From contig JARGNZ010000015.1 in the NCBI GenBank assembly GCA_029209985.1, positions 1 through 64,000 of the forward strand: a DNA stretch of 64,000 nucleotides. The letters run 5' to 3'. Made by a program: the position numbers and the translations under genes. The notes below the pieces were generated by a model. It searched no databases. It saw only the letters and a list, made by a program, of their open reading frames with translations, and was not told the origin of the DNA. Position 1 is the first letter of the stretch. Every line of letters begins with the position of its first letter. Shown here in pieces: positions 9,224-19,529 of the stretch. Source of the DNA: Parvibaculaceae bacterium. GTDB lineage: Bacteria > Pseudomonadota > Alphaproteobacteria > Parvibaculales > Parvibaculaceae.

Positions 9224-12200
9224 ATGCAAAAGAACCTCGTTATTACAGGTGCCCGTGAGCACAATCTGAAAAACATCAGCATTGAACTGCCGCGCGACAA
9301 GCTGGTCGTGATTACGGGCCTTTCAGGCTCAGGAAAATCATCCTTGGCTTTCGACACAATTTACGCTGAAGGCCAGCGCCGCTATGTAGAAAGTCTTTCT
9401 GCATACGCCCGGCAGTTTTTGGAAATGATGCAAAAGCCGGATGTCGACCAGATCGACGGCCTGTCACCCGCCATTTCCATTGAACAGAAAACCACCTCCC
9501 GCAATCCCCGCTCGACGGTGGGCACAGTCACGGAAATCTACGACTATATGCGCCTGCTGTGGGCGCGGATCGGCATTCCCTATTCACCGACAACCGGCCT
9601 ACCCATCGAAAGCCAAACCGTGAGCCAAATGGTCGATAAGATTATGGCCCTTCCAGAAGGCACCCGGCTTTATCTCCTCGCCCCCATCGTGCGGGGCCGC
9701 AAAGGCGAATACAAAAAGGAATTTGCCGAGCTGATGAAGAAGGGGTTTCAGCGGGTCAAAATTGACGGCACATTCTATGAATTAGAAGACTCTCCTGCCC
9801 TCGACAAAAAATTCAAACATAATATTGATGTTGTTGTGGACCGCCTCGTCGTACGTGAAGACCTCGGCAACCGAGTTGCAGATTCCATGGAAATCGCCCT
9901 GCAATTAACCGATGGCATCGCCGTGGCTGAATTGGCCGACAAAACCGACGATGAAACAGACCCAGAACGCATAGTCTTTTCGTCACGCTTTGCCTGCCCT
10001 GTCTCCGGCTTTACAATCGACGAAATCGAACCCCGCTTGTTCTCCTTCAACAATCCATTTGGCGCGTGCCCCTCATGCGATGGTTTGGGCACCCAATATA
10101 TCATCGACCCAGAACTGGTGATCCCGGATGCAAATCTTTCAATGAAAGACGGCGCTGTCGCTCCGTGGTCAAAATCAACCTCGCCCTACTACACCCAAAC
10201 CCTCCAAGCCATTGCCGATCATTATGGGTTTTCCTTCTTTGACCCTTGGAACAAAATTCCCAAGCAGGGCCGCCAAGCCGTGCTTTATGGGTCTGGAGAA
10301 GATGTCATTACCTTCTCCTACGATGATGGTATGCGCTCATACAAAACCAAAAAGCCATTTGAAGGGGTGATCCCAAATTTAGAACGCCGCTGGCGCGAAA
10401 CCGATAGCGCGTGGTCCCGTGAGGAAATTGAGAAATTCCAAGATGTAACCGCCTGTGACAGTTGCAACGGCTACCGGCTCAAAGACGAAGCCCTTGCGGT
10501 TAAAGTGGACCACAAACACATCGGCGAAATTTCACAGCTTTCGATCAAAGACGCGAACACATGGTATCTCGACCTTGAAAAGCGTCTCACCAAAAAACAA
10601 AGAGCAATTGGCGAACGTGTCCTTAAAGAAATTCGCGAACGTCTCCACTTCCTCAACAATGTTGGCTTGGACTACCTGTCTCTGTCACGTAATTCTGGCA
10701 CTTTGTCTGGTGGGGAATCCCAACGCATTCGGCTTGCCTCACAAATTGGCTCTGGCCTAACCGGTGTCTTATACGTCCTTGATGAGCCATCCATCGGCCT
10801 GCACCAACGCGATAATGATCGCCTGCTAGAAACCCTTAAACGCCTTCGTGATTTAGGCAATACCGTCATCGTCGTAGAGCACGATGAAGATGCCATTCGC
10901 GCCGCTGATTATGTTGTAGATATCGGGCCAGGTGCAGGTATTCACGGGGGAGAAATCACCGCCAAGGGAACACCCAAACAAGTCATGTCCAACCCGGACA
11001 GCCTAACCGGGCAATACCTGACAGGCGTGCAACAAATTGAAGTGCCGTCCGCCCGCCGCCCTTTTTCAGAGAAACGCGCAGTGTCTGTGCACGGCGCCAA
11101 AGGTAACAACCTCAAAAATGTGAGCGCCACCATTCCACTCGGTACATTCACCTGTGTCACTGGCGTGTCAGGCGGTGGCAAATCAACCCTGCTCATCGAA
11201 ACCATCTATAAAGGCATGGCCCGCAAGCTTAACAACGCCCGCGACCATCCCTCATCATTTGATCGCCTTGAAGGGTTAGAGCATCTCGATAAAATCATCG
11301 ACATTGACCAGTCGCCGATTGGCCGCACCCCGCGCTCCAACCCCGCCACATACACCGGTTCCTTCACACACATCAGAGACTGGTTTGCAGGATTGCCCGA
11401 AGCAAAAGCCCGTGGCTATAAACCCGGTCGCTTTTCTTTCAACGTAAAAGGCGGACGGTGTGAAGCCTGCCAAGGGGACGGTGTTATCAAAATTGAAATG
11501 CACTTCCTGCCAGATGTGTATGTGGAGTGCGACACCTGCCACGGGGCGCGTTACAACCGCGAAACCTTAGAAGTAAAGTTCAAAGATAAGTCCATTGCAG
11601 ACATTCTTGATATGACAGTTGATGAAGCCGCGTCCTTCTTTAAAGCGGTGCCAACCGTACGCGAGAAAATGGACGTGCTCAAACGTGTTGGCTTGGGCTA
11701 CATCAAAGTAGGCCAGCAAGCCACCACCCTATCAGGGGGGGAGGCACAACGGGTCAAACTTGCCAAAGAACTTTCCCGTCGCGCAACAGGCCGCACTTTT
11801 TACATTCTTGACGAACCAACCACCGGTCTTCATTTTCATGATGTTAAAAAGCTCCTCGATGTTCTCCATGAGCTTGTCGATACCGGCAATACAGTCGCAG
11901 TGATTGAACACAATTTGGAAGTTATCAAGACAGCCGATTGGCTTATTGACCTTGGCCCTGAAGGCGGCGATGGCGGCGGTGAAATCGTGGCTGTTGGCAC
12001 ACCAGAAGAAGTGGCCGAAGAACCACGCTCCTACACCGGGCACTATCTCAAAGAAGTTCTAAAACGTCAGAAAGGACGCGGCCCTGCCCGCAAAGTTTCT
12101 CAAAGAATTCAAGTGCCCATCCCGCCCACAGCTGCTGAACGCAAAGCCGCTGCAAAAAGTGAAGCTGCCCAAAAGAAGACCGCCGCCAAAACAACAAAAA

Positions 12201-12286
12201 AGACAGCCGTAAAAAAGAAAACAGCAATAAAGAAAACAACAACCAAAAAGACACCATCCAAGGCTCGTAAGAAGGCGGCGGAATAG
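9224..12286 (+). CDS. uvrA: excinuclease ABC subunit A
   Basis: UvrA is the damage-sensing ATPase of nucleotide excision repair and loads UvrB. It has two ABC modules: Walker [10 protein letters not shown] near residue 33, a second one GVSGGGKST in the second half, and two LSGGE signatures. The C-terminal zinc finger (CEAC ... CDTC) is intact, while the first one has CPVS in place of CxxC before ACPSC. The protein ends in an unusual tail of roughly 47 residues (from about 973) made almost only of Lys, Ala and Thr, like a histone-H1/AlgP-type DNA-binding tail. The GNAT gene lies directly upstream with an SOS box before it. Confidence 0.97.
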   Translation: MQKNLVITGAREHNLKNISIELPRDKLVVITGLSGSGKSSLAFDTIYAEGQRRYVESLSAYARQFLEMMQKPDVDQIDGLSPAISIEQKTTSRNPRSTVGTVTEIYDYMRLLWARIGIPYSPTTGLPIESQTVSQMVDKIMALPEGTRLYLLAPIVRGRKGEYKKEFAELMKKGFQRVKIDGTFYELEDSPALDKKFKHNIDVVVDRLVVREDLGNRVADSMEIALQLTDGIAVAELADKTDDETDPERIVFSSRFACPVSGFTIDEIEPRLFSFNNPFGACPSCDGLGTQYIIDPELVIPDANLSMKDGAVAPWSKSTSPYYTQTLQAIADHYGFSFFDPWNKIPKQGRQAVLYGSGEDVITFSYDDGMRSYKTKKPFEGVIPNLERRWRETDSAWSREEIEKFQDVTACDSCNGYRLKDEALAVKVDHKHIGEISQLSIKDANTWYLDLEKRLTKKQRAIGERVLKEIRERLHFLNNVGLDYLSLSRNSGTLSGGESQRIRLASQIGSGLTGVLYVLDEPSIGLHQRDNDRLLETLKRLRDLGNTVIVVEHDEDAIRAADYVVDIGPGAGIHGGEITAKGTPKQVMSNPDSLTGQYLTGVQQIEVPSARRPFSEKRAVSVHGAKGNNLKNVSATIPLGTFTCVTGVSGGGKSTLLIETIYKGMARKLNNARDHPSSFDRLEGLEHLDKIIDIDQSPIGRTPRSNPATYTGSFTHIRDWFAGLPEAKARGYKPGRFSFNVKGGRCEACQGDGVIKIEMHFLPDVYVECDTCHGARYNRETLEVKFKDKSIADILDMTVDEAASFFKAVPTVREKMDVLKRVGLGYIKVGQQATTLSGGEAQRVKLAKELSRRATGRTFYILDEPTTGLHFHDVKKLLDVLHELVDTGNTVAVIEHNLEVIKTADWLIDLGPEGGDGGGEIVAVGTPEEVAEEPRSYTGHYLKEVLKRQKGRGPARKVSQRIQVPIPPTAAERKAAAKSEAAQKKTAAKTTKKTAVKKKTAIKKTTTKKTPSKARKKAAE

Positions 12287-12367
12287 AGGTTGAATGTCGT
12301 CGACATAAAAGCGCCATGATCTGACAGATAAATCGCCTAAGGGAAAGCGCGACATTGGGGGAAACAT

Positions 12368-14425
12368 ATGTCACTGAACAGAAGACGTCTCTTGCAATTC
12401 ATGGCGGCAGGCAGCACCGGTCTTTTTGCAGGCATGGCCAGGCTTCCCTTTTGTCCACGCACGCAAGTCGCCCACGCCTCTCCGGCAGAAGATGAGTATT
12501 GCCACTTTCCTCAAGGCGTGGCGTCTGGCGATCCGCAACCAGATGCCATCATGTTATGGACACGTGTTGAAAAGCCTAGCGACCTCAAAGCCCCCATTGA
12601 TCTGGTTGTGCAACTTTCATCAACGCCGGATTTTCAAACCGTCATTATTGAACGTATTTTACGAGCTGAAATTGAGAGCGATCACACGGTTCGGTTTCTC
12701 GCAGAGGGCCTAGAGCCTGACACTCCATATTTTTATCGCTTCATCGCAGGCAACAGCACCCATCACACCGTCGGACGCACCCGCACAGCACCAGCCCCCG
12801 GCACAGATCGTGACATTCGTTTTGCCTATGCATCATGCCAAGGCTATGAGGCCGGCTTCTACGGTGCTTGGCGGACCTTAGTAGAAGAGGACAAAAAACG
12901 AGCACCCGAAGAGCAGTTAGACTTCATTCTCCATCTAGGGGATTTCATCTACGAAATGATTGGTGATGTGCCACCCGAACGCCAACCAGCACGCAACATC
13001 CCGCCCTTTCCCGATGGCAGCGAAAAATTCCCAAGTGGCACCAAATCTTATTGGCAAGCAGATGCTCAATACGCTGTTACGCTCGCCGACTATCGCCACC
13101 TCTATAAAACCTATCTAAGTGATCCAGACCTACAAGCCGCCCGCGCCCGCTTTCCTTTTGTGTGCACGTGGGACGATCACGAATTCACCAATAATGGCTG
13201 GCAAAGCCACGGCACCTATTTCGGCGATGGACAGCCAGCCCAACAACGAAAAGTGGCCGCCAACCAATCATGGTTTGAATTCATTCCCTGTATTTTGACC
13301 GCCGACTTCAAAAAAACAGATGTCTCCAACGCCGACATGGGCGCACCAGATGCCTCCCTTCTGCACCAAGGTTCAGACAATGTTAGCGCCCTCGAAAGCC
13401 TCACAATCTATCGCAAGCAAAGTTGGGGGGAACGCTTAGACCTTGTCATCACAGACACCCGGTCCTATCGCTCTCAACCTGTCCTCACCCAAGAAGTAAA
13501 AGAGCTCATCAAAGGGGCGCCGACACCCCCCATCCGCTTGGTGCGCGAATTAGATGCGGGTAAAACAGCCCATGATGGCAGCCCCAATGGCGAACTCATT
13601 TATGGCGATACCCGCCTCCCCAACCCACGCAAAGACAGCCCACCGGGAACTTGCTTAGGTGCTGTGCAGAAAGAATGGTTCAAAGAAACCATGGCCCGCT
13701 CAAAAGCCAAATGGCGCATTTGGGGGAATTCAATCCCCATGGTTTCGCTCCGCTTAGACATGGACAATATGCCGTTCACCGATTTTGAAGCCGGCTACAT
13801 TGGCACAGATGCGTGGCAAGGGTTCCCATCTGAGGCATCAGAACTTGTCACCTTTTTACAAACCCACGCCATCACCAACACTATTTCATGCGCCGGAGAT
13901 CATCACACATTTGCCGTTGGGCGTATCCCGGTAGACCTTGATGGCACCGACTATGCACTACCAGAATTTACCGTTGGTGCCATTTCCTCCGGCGACATGT
14001 TTACCGGAGCAGAACGCTCAACACGAGCAAACGAAACCTTTCACAAAGTCGCCCAATTTTCATCCGACAACGGACCAATAGTTAACTGGGACAATACCCT
14101 GCTTAATGGGATACGCAGCGCATTACTGGCCGCCTATACCGGTTCCATTTCAATGGCAAAATGGGTTGCCAACGACAAGGTCAATCCCGGATTGAGCTTT
14201 GTCGACTCCCAAGGGCATGGCTTTGCAACCGTGCATGTAAAGTCTGATGATGTGGTGATCACCTTCATCAACGTAGGCGACATAACACGCGATGCCGGGC
14301 CGAACGGCAAGCCAATTCTGCGCGCAACACAGTTTTCCGTTCCCGCATGGAGCAAGGGTGAAACCCCGAAAATTTCAAAACCTGAAACCGTGATAGGCAC
14401 GCCCAATTTTGCTTTCAGCGACTAA
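12368..14425 (+). CDS. PhoD-like alkaline phosphatase/phosphodiesterase, Tat-exported
   Basis: The protein (685 residues) begins SLNRRRLLQFMAAGSTG, a twin-arginine signal followed by a hydrophobic stretch, so it should leave the cell folded through the TatABC system encoded at 27.7-29.3 kb. An N-terminal PhoD_N strand domain (FPQGVASGDPQPDAIMLWTRV) precedes the metallophosphatase part, with HLGDFIYE, TWDDHEFTNNGW and AGDHHTFAVG as metal-binding blocks. Known relatives release phosphate from diesters and use Fe/Ca. The start follows a strong GGGGGAA ribosome site. It is longer than usual for the family, and no Pho box was seen upstream. Confidence 0.85.
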   Translation: MSLNRRRLLQFMAAGSTGLFAGMARLPFCPRTQVAHASPAEDEYCHFPQGVASGDPQPDAIMLWTRVEKPSDLKAPIDLVVQLSSTPDFQTVIIERILRAEIESDHTVRFLAEGLEPDTPYFYRFIAGNSTHHTVGRTRTAPAPGTDRDIRFAYASCQGYEAGFYGAWRTLVEEDKKRAPEEQLDFILHLGDFIYEMIGDVPPERQPARNIPPFPDGSEKFPSGTKSYWQADAQYAVTLADYRHLYKTYLSDPDLQAARARFPFVCTWDDHEFTNNGWQSHGTYFGDGQPAQQRKVAANQSWFEFIPCILTADFKKTDVSNADMGAPDASLLHQGSDNVSALESLTIYRKQSWGERLDLVITDTRSYRSQPVLTQEVKELIKGAPTPPIRLVRELDAGKTAHDGSPNGELIYGDTRLPNPRKDSPPGTCLGAVQKEWFKETMARSKAKWRIWGNSIPMVSLRLDMDNMPFTDFEAGYIGTDAWQGFPSEASELVTFLQTHAITNTISCAGDHHTFAVGRIPVDLDGTDYALPEFTVGAISSGDMFTGAERSTRANETFHKVAQFSSDNGPIVNWDNTLLNGIRSALLAAYTGSISMAKWVANDKVNPGLSFVDSQGHGFATVHVKSDDVVITFINVGDITRDAGPNGKPILRATQFSVPAWSKGETPKISKPETVIGTPNFAFSD

Positions 14426-14485
14426 GCCTCATCGCACATACCGAAAACGAACCCGTAACTTGGCAATGACATAGGGACAAAATAA

Positions 14486-15913
14486 ATGACCATCAAAGAA
14501 TATAGCACCTACGACGGCGTCGACTTGGGTGAGCTTGTGCGCAGTAAACAAGTCAGCGCGAGCGAACTTTTAGAAACCGCGATAGCGAAAACCGAAGCGC
14601 TCAATCCAAAGCTCAATGCCGTTGTCACCCGGTTCGACGATCAAGCCCGCCAAGCAGCCAACGCCCCCATCGACGGCCCATTTTCCGGCGTCCCTTTTCT
14701 TCTAAAAGACATTTTAGGCGACTATGCAGGCATAGAAACGCGCAGCGGGTCACGCTATTTAAGCGGCCAACCGGCCTTGGTCGATAGCACTCTCACGGCA
14801 CGCTTCAAAGCCAGTGGCGTCATTCCATTTGGCAAAACCAATGTCCCAGAATTTGGATTGCTACCAACAACAGAAAGCCTGCTATACGGCCCCGCCCATA
14901 ACCCTTGGAACCCTGACTATATCACCGGCGGTTCATCCGGCGGATCAGCCGCAGCCGTGGCCGCTGGGATTGTTCCAATGGCGCATGCCAATGATGGGGG
15001 TGGCTCTATTCGCATTCCGGCGTCCTGTTGCGGCCTAGTTGGCCTCAAACCCACACGGGCCCGTAATCCGTTAGGCCCAAACCTTGGGGATGTGATGAGT
15101 GGGCTCATTCAAGAACACATCGTCAGCCGCACAGTCCGGGACACCGCCCAAATGCTTGATTGCACCCAAGGGCCAGAAATCGGTGCGCCCTACGCAGTGA
15201 CACCCCCCACAGGTCCCTATAGGGACGAAGTCTCAAAACCTGTCGGAAAATTGAGGGTCGCATTTACCAAAACAGATATTGCCGGTAATCCTCTTGATCC
15301 TGAATGTACGGCGGGCGTTGAAAAAACAGCCAAGCTGTTGGAAAGCTTAGGCCACCATGTCGAAGAAACCATGCCAGATCTAGACCAAAACATTCTCTCC
15401 CAATCCTTCCTTGCGGTTTGGGCATCCGGATTGGCCATGCAGGTCGAAGCCGTCACCATGTTCACAGGCAAGGCCCCCGGCCCTGATGACATCGAACCTT
15501 TATCACGCGCATTGCTGGAAGTCGGACAAAACACCCCGGCCGGTCAATACCTCCTCGCCGTGGCCATGCTTCAAGATATGACCCGCAAAATAGCCCTATT
15601 CCAACAAACCTACGATGTATGGCTTACCCCTACCTTGGGTAAACCTGCCCTACCAATTGGGACGATTGATGTACGAAATGGTAATCTGGAAGAGGCAATG
15701 GCCCCCGTCATGGATTTTTCACCATTTACAGCTGTGATGAATGCAACCGGACAACCCGCCATTACCCTGCCATTGCATCAATCCCAATCAGGCCTCCCGA
15801 TCGGCATGATGTTCGCCGGGCGTTTTGGCGAGGAAGACCTGCTTCTCCGGTTGGCCGCGCAATTAGAGCAAGCCGCCCCATGGAAAGACCGAAAACCGAA
15901 AATCTGGGCCTAA
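14486..15913 (+). CDS. amidase-signature family amidase
   Basis: A 475-residue hydrolase of the amidase signature family. The Ser-cisSer-Lys triad is readable: Lys in FLLKDI (about residue 75), Ser in [11 protein letters not shown] (about 153) and the nucleophile Ser in [10 protein letters not shown] (about 177). It has no GatB partner nearby and no signal peptide, so it is a stand-alone cytoplasmic amidase rather than GatA. The substrate is unknown. The start follows AGGGACAAAATAA. Its 3' end runs to 50 bases before the trmFO start, and the two may be co-transcribed. Confidence 0.88.
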   Translation: MTIKEYSTYDGVDLGELVRSKQVSASELLETAIAKTEALNPKLNAVVTRFDDQARQAANAPIDGPFSGVPFLLKDILGDYAGIETRSGSRYLSGQPALVDSTLTARFKASGVIPFGKTNVPEFGLLPTTESLLYGPAHNPWNPDYITGGSSGGSAAAVAAGIVPMAHANDGGGSIRIPASCCGLVGLKPTRARNPLGPNLGDVMSGLIQEHIVSRTVRDTAQMLDCTQGPEIGAPYAVTPPTGPYRDEVSKPVGKLRVAFTKTDIAGNPLDPECTAGVEKTAKLLESLGHHVEETMPDLDQNILSQSFLAVWASGLAMQVEAVTMFTGKAPGPDDIEPLSRALLEVGQNTPAGQYLLAVAMLQDMTRKIALFQQTYDVWLTPTLGKPALPIGTIDVRNGNLEEAMAPVMDFSPFTAVMNATGQPAITLPLHQSQSGLPIGMMFAGRFGEEDLLLRLAAQLEQAAPWKDRKPKIWA

Positions 15914-15931
15914 AGCTGTTTGAAAGCTTTT

Positions 15932-15965
15932 ATGAGGGGGGCGCAATATGCTATGTCCCCCTCAT
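15932..15965 (+). promoter_or_regulatory. hairpin covering the trmFO ribosome site and start codon
   Basis: ATGAGGGGG (15932-15940) is perfectly complementary to CCCCCTCAT (15957-15965), giving a 9-bp stem with a 16-base loop. The right arm includes the first two bases of the chosen trmFO start codon (ATG 15964-15966), and the left arm holds the only strong Shine-Dalgarno-like stretch, 24-30 bases upstream. Folding would hide both. It could be a translational switch, or it could bring a distant ribosome site close to the start. Confidence 0.45.
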
Positions 15966-17397
15966 GAACAACACATCAAAAACCCCGCAAAACACGTCTC
16001 CCGTTCACGTTATTGGGGCTGGCATGGCAGGCTCCGAAGCCGCATGGCAGCTTGCAGAAGCCGGCCAGCCTGTCGTGCTTCACGAAATGCGCCCCATCGT
16101 CAAAACTGACGTTCATCAATCCGAAGGCTTTGCAGAGCTGGTCTGCTCAAACTCCTTTAGGTCCGATGATTGGCAAAACAATGCCGTCGGCCTTCTGCAC
16201 GAAGAAATGCGCCGAGCAAATTCCATCATCATGAAGGTCGCCGAATTGGCCAAAGTACCCGCCGGGGGTGCATTGGCAGTAGACCGCGAAGTCTTTTCGG
16301 CAGAAGTCACCCGCCTCCTCGAAAACCATCCAATGGTCACCGTTGAACGCGGCGAACTTTCGACGATCCCCCCAGAAGAATGGGACAACGTCATCATTGC
16401 CACTGGCCCGCTCACATCCGATGCCTTGAGTGCTGCCATCGCAAAAGTTACCGGCGGCGACGATTTGGCATTCTTTGATGCGATTGCGCCAATCATTCAT
16501 ATTGATTCAATCGATTTCTCAAAGTGCTGGTATCAGTCTCGCTACGACAAAATAGGTCCCGGCGGCACAGGCAAAGACTATATCAACTGCCCGTTGAGTG
16601 AAGAGCAGTACAATACTTTCATCGACAGCTTGTTAGAAGGCGACAAAGTTGACTTCAAAGAGTTTGAAGAAAACACCCCCTATTTTGAAGCCTGCTTGCC
16701 GATCGAAGTCATGGCGTCACGAGGTCGCGAAACCTTGCGCTTTGGGCCGATGAAACCAGTCGGCTTGACCAATGAGCACGACCCTCAGGTCAAGCCTTAC
16801 GCCGTTGTACAGCTCCGCCAAGACAATAAATTAGGCACGCTCTACAACATGGTTGGCTTTCAAACAAAGTTACGTCACGGGGAACAGAAAAGAATTTTCC
16901 AAACCATCCCAGGCTTGGAAGGCGCTGAATTTGCAAGACTGGGCGGCTTACACCGGAACACCTTCATCAACAGTCCTAAACTTTTGGACCCAATGATGCG
17001 TCTTAAAGTCATGCCACGGCTCCGCTTTGCCGGACAAATCACAGGCGTGGAAGGTTACGTAGAAAGCGCCTCAATGGGCCTACTCGCGGGCCGGTTTGCC
17101 GCCGCCGAGCGCAGAGGTGAAACACCAACGCCCCCACCAGCAACAACTGCATTCGGCGCCCTGCTCAGCCACATCACCTTAAATGCAGATCAAAAAACAT
17201 TCCAACCCATGAATGTAAACTTCGGGCTCTTTCCTGATCTTCCGCCATTGCTCGATGAACGAGGAAAACGCCTGCGCGGGAAAAACAGATCTCAAGCACG
17301 CAAACACGGCATGACCAGCCGTGCCTTGGCCGATCTGGCCACATGGTTGGGCATAGAGCAGCCCGTGCTTGAGACAGAAGAAACAAAAGCGGACTAA
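15964..17397 (+). CDS. trmFO: methylenetetrahydrofolate-tRNA (uracil-54-C5)-methyltransferase
   Basis: TrmFO makes ribothymidine 54 in tRNA using methylenetetrahydrofolate and FAD. I use the ATG at 15964 (477 residues); an earlier ATG at 15880 would overlap the amidase. The FAD-binding motif [13 protein letters not shown] lies at about residues 16-28, followed by HEMRP and [10 protein letters not shown], and in the C-terminal part [12 protein letters not shown] and [13 protein letters not shown]. The start codon lies in a 9-bp hairpin. The 3' end overlaps the convergent squalene/phytoene synthase-like gene by 4 bases. Confidence 0.95.
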   Translation: MNNTSKTPQNTSPVHVIGAGMAGSEAAWQLAEAGQPVVLHEMRPIVKTDVHQSEGFAELVCSNSFRSDDWQNNAVGLLHEEMRRANSIIMKVAELAKVPAGGALAVDREVFSAEVTRLLENHPMVTVERGELSTIPPEEWDNVIIATGPLTSDALSAAIAKVTGGDDLAFFDAIAPIIHIDSIDFSKCWYQSRYDKIGPGGTGKDYINCPLSEEQYNTFIDSLLEGDKVDFKEFEENTPYFEACLPIEVMASRGRETLRFGPMKPVGLTNEHDPQVKPYAVVQLRQDNKLGTLYNMVGFQTKLRHGEQKRIFQTIPGLEGAEFARLGGLHRNTFINSPKLLDPMMRLKVMPRLRFAGQITGVEGYVESASMGLLAGRFAAAERRGETPTPPPATTAFGALLSHITLNADQKTFQPMNVNFGLFPDLPPLLDERGKRLRGKNRSQARKHGMTSRALADLATWLGIEQPVLETEETKAD

Positions 17398-18260
17398 AAA
17401 CGTCTGCTTAGGGAGCACCTCATAAGGCGAAGTTGACGGCGAAAGGCCAAAACTTCGCCCGTGCCCTGAAACGGTTCAAACTTGCGCGAACGCATTTTCA
17501 ATAAATACAGACCAATAAAACACGCCGGAAACAAAGCGGGCAATAAAGCTTGGTTTGGTTTGCGCAACAGCCGCCGCGCGTTCACCAACCGCGTCTCAGC
17601 TTCCCCGGCCATATCATCAATCACCGCACGTAAGCCGGGACGGCAAGTGCCCGCCAGAATATCTGCGGTCTCGACCTCATGCTGAGCAAGCAAACTTTCA
17701 GGCAACATCACGCGCCCCTGTGCTGCCATCGGACCAATCGACCGTAAGGTGCCGGTCAAGCCATATGCCTCCCCAAGTAATTGTACGGTTTCGGCTTCTT
17801 CTGGCTCAAAGCTCCGCCCATACTTTTGCTTAAGCAAGGCCCGTCCTGCCACAACCATCAAAAGCATCGAAGTACTATGCAAATAAGAAAGCAAATCCGG
17901 CAGGTCAACAAACATGCCATCATCCAAGTCTTGCTCTCGCCCATCGATCAAGCCGTGCAGCCCTTCTCGTTCGTAAAGGCCAGCAGAGATGGGCGCAGCT
18001 AACGCCTCCACCACTTCGTGCCCGCGTGGTTGCGGACCATCGAAAAGCTGATCAATCGTATCGCGCCACCACTGCAATCGAATTTGCCCCAACATGGGTT
18101 CACTTACAGTTTCACGGATGCGCGCGATTTCTGTTTGAAAGGCATAGAGAGGAATAAGCGTCCGGCGGGCATCATCCGGTGTCATCAACAGGGTCAAATA
18201 CCGGTCATGATCGCGCAAGCGGACCAATTCCAGACAGTGATTTAATACAGCATTATCCAC
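17394..18260 (-). CDS. squalene/phytoene synthase-like protein, NDUFAF6-type
   Basis: A 288-residue protein of the squalene/phytoene synthase fold. It has the block [26 protein letters not shown] (residues about 42-67, key residues E49, R53 and the terminal QWW), but it lacks the Asp-rich DxxxD catalytic motifs of true prenyl synthases. This is the pattern of the mitochondrial complex I assembly factor NDUFAF6 and its alphaproteobacterial relatives. Together with the Mth938-domain gene at 19135 (NDUFAF3-like), it points to a role in respiratory complex I assembly, by inference only. No other terpenoid gene is in the window. Confidence 0.8.
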   Translation of the reverse strand: MDNAVLNHCLELVRLRDHDRYLTLLMTPDDARRTLIPLYAFQTEIARIRETVSEPMLGQIRLQWWRDTIDQLFDGPQPRGHEVVEALAAPISAGLYEREGLHGLIDGREQDLDDGMFVDLPDLLSYLHSTSMLLMVVAGRALLKQKYGRSFEPEEAETVQLLGEAYGLTGTLRSIGPMAAQGRVMLPESLLAQHEVETADILAGTCRPGLRAVIDDMAGEAETRLVNARRLLRKPNQALLPALFPACFIGLYLLKMRSRKFEPFQGTGEVLAFRRQLRLMRCSLSRRF

Positions 18261-18281
18261 GTCGCCACCTCACAAAGCAGT

Positions 18282-18314
18282 CAAAAGACAAACGGGGCCG
18301 CAATGCGACCCCGT
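18282..18314 (-). terminator. probable terminator after the PuuD-like gene
   Basis: On the minus strand ACGGGG pairs with CCCCGT, with an inner CGC/GCG extension beyond one mismatch. It is followed by TTTGTCTTTT. It lies 22 bases after the stop of the gene at 18337 and before the NDUFAF6-like gene. It therefore probably separates the latter from the secDF transcript. Confidence 0.65.
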
Positions 18315-18336
18315 CAATCTCAAGAAGGTCGCCCTT

Positions 18337-18939
18337 CTAGTAAATATTCTGCGCAGAAACCATTGCAAAAAGCATTGGAATAGACAGCAGCGTATTTGTC
18401 CGAGAGAACAACATCGCTGTGCGTGCTGCAGCAGGCTTTGCACTTGCATCTGCTTCAACAAGGCCCAATGCGATTTTTTGGTTTGGCCAAATAACGAACC
18501 AAACGTTGAACCACATGATAACGCCAAGCCACATGCCAATGCCGATTGCGATGTTTTTCTCAACATCAAAATCTTCGATTGCACCCAAAGTAAACGCTTC
18601 GAGCAAATAGCCATTCATGGCAGCAACAATAATACCAGTGACGATAGTGCCCATAGCGCCCCAACGGAACCACCAAAGAGCAGCCGGTGCGATCACTTTA
18701 CCAATGGCAGGTTTCTGCTCATCAGGAATATTTGGCATGTTTGGAATTTGAACAAAGTTGAAATACCAAAGCAAACCAATCCACATCACACCACAAAGAA
18801 CGTGAAGCCAACGGAACACGAATGCACTAAATGAGTGGTCAAAAGAGCCACCCCAATTAGCAAACATAAGTACGAGAACTGCTGCAAGAACGAACCCGGC
18901 AATAACCGTGTTACGCAGCGAGGATAAGATAGCAGCCAT
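18337..18939 (-). CDS. integral membrane protein, PuuD/urate-oxidase N-terminal-like
   Basis: A 200-residue membrane protein. I use the ATG at 18939 because GGGGGAGG lies eight bases before it. It has about four to five hydrophobic segments (near residues 8-28, 40-60, 88-110, 130-152 and 178-196). FRWLHVLCGVMWIGLLWYFN holds a membrane His next to a GxxWIG turn, resembling the membrane domain of PuuD-type urate hydroxylases, but the protein is short and lacks their cytochrome c part. A haem-binding or redox role is possible; a urate role is not shown. It lies between the Mth938 and NDUFAF6-like genes. Confidence 0.7.
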   Translation of the reverse strand: MAAILSSLRNTVIAGFVLAAVLVLMFANWGGSFDHSFSAFVFRWLHVLCGVMWIGLLWYFNFVQIPNMPNIPDEQKPAIGKVIAPAALWWFRWGAMGTIVTGIIVAAMNGYLLEAFTLGAIEDFDVEKNIAIGIGMWLGVIMWFNVWFVIWPNQKIALGLVEADASAKPAAARTAMLFSRTNTLLSIPMLFAMVSAQNIY

Positions 18940-19042
18940 ATGAAGGCCTCCCCCTAAAAACTGAAATTGATCGGTGACGGACACTCAATCAAACAAAAGG
19001 CTGATCGTAATCGGCGGCCTCTGTTCCCAAGAGCAAACACGT

Positions 19043-19126
19043 CTAGCAACTCAACTGAGTCGCCTTTTCTAGCAAATCGTAGAATTTTTGGAGGGAAAAG
19101 CCAAGTAAAACAGTCAGGTAATTGCC
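19043..19126 (-). pseudogene. possible relic of a Maf-type C-terminus
   Basis: A 27-codon minus-strand frame ending at TAG reads GNYLTVLLGFSLQKFYDLLE and a few more residues. It resembles the last strand and helix of Maf/YceF nucleotide pyrophosphatases (GxYxTVxGLPLxxxxxLL). There is no start codon or N-terminal part, and the frame runs into the end of the Mth938 gene. It may be a leftover of a deleted maf gene or a chance resemblance. Confidence 0.2.
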
Positions 19127-19134
19127 CGTTGCAA

Positions 19135-19515
19135 TTAATCGACCGCAATCAACGCCGCAGCGACACGCCGCCCTTCACTCAACAGCACATTATAGGTGCG
19201 CGCTGCCGCACCTGTATCCATCACATCCCAGTTGATCGCCTGTTCATTGAGAGCATCTCGCACAAAAACACTTGGTCTGATCAATCCAACGCCAGAGCCA
19301 ACAAGCAATACATCAAAGTTGTTTTTAGCTTTAATCAAGCCAGACAAATCACCCAGCCCAATTGAGGCAACATCAACCGGGGGCCACAGCACCGGGTCAC
19401 TCTCCGGGCACAACACCAACGACCCAACATAGCGTTGACCGCCCAACCGAAATCCACCATCTCCATAGGCGTCAACCGCTGGTTGACGCGCATATGTGGG
19501 AGTTGAGAAATCCAT
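19135..19515 (-). CDS. Mth938-domain (DUF498) protein, NDUFAF3-like
   Basis: A 126-residue protein with the Mth938 fold. It has GGFRLGGQRYVGSLVLCP at about 20-37, DVLLVGSGVGLIRPS near 68-82 and MDTGAAARTYNVLLSEGRRVAAALIAV at the end (key residues G102, Y106, N107, E111, R113). The human complex I assembly factor NDUFAF3 has the same domain, and alphaproteobacterial copies are known beside secF, as here (14 bases downstream). The gene therefore probably belongs to the yajC-secD-secF transcript. No catalytic function is established. Confidence 0.88.
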   Translation of the reverse strand: MDFSTPTYARQPAVDAYGDGGFRLGGQRYVGSLVLCPESDPVLWPPVDVASIGLGDLSGLIKAKNNFDVLLVGSGVGLIRPSVFVRDALNEQAINWDVMDTGAAARTYNVLLSEGRRVAAALIAVD

Positions 19516-19529
19516 TGAACGGCCTCTTC

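Noticed and set aside
17394-18260. Carotenoid or hopanoid synthase call for the phytoene-synthase-like gene
   Set aside because: The catalytic Asp-rich motifs are missing and no other terpenoid gene is near, so the NDUFAF6-like reading is preferred.
18337-18939. HemJ (protoporphyrinogen oxidase) as identity of the membrane protein
   Set aside because: The hydrophobic layout is similar, but the HemJ N-terminal sequence pattern is absent and the PuuD-like block fits better.
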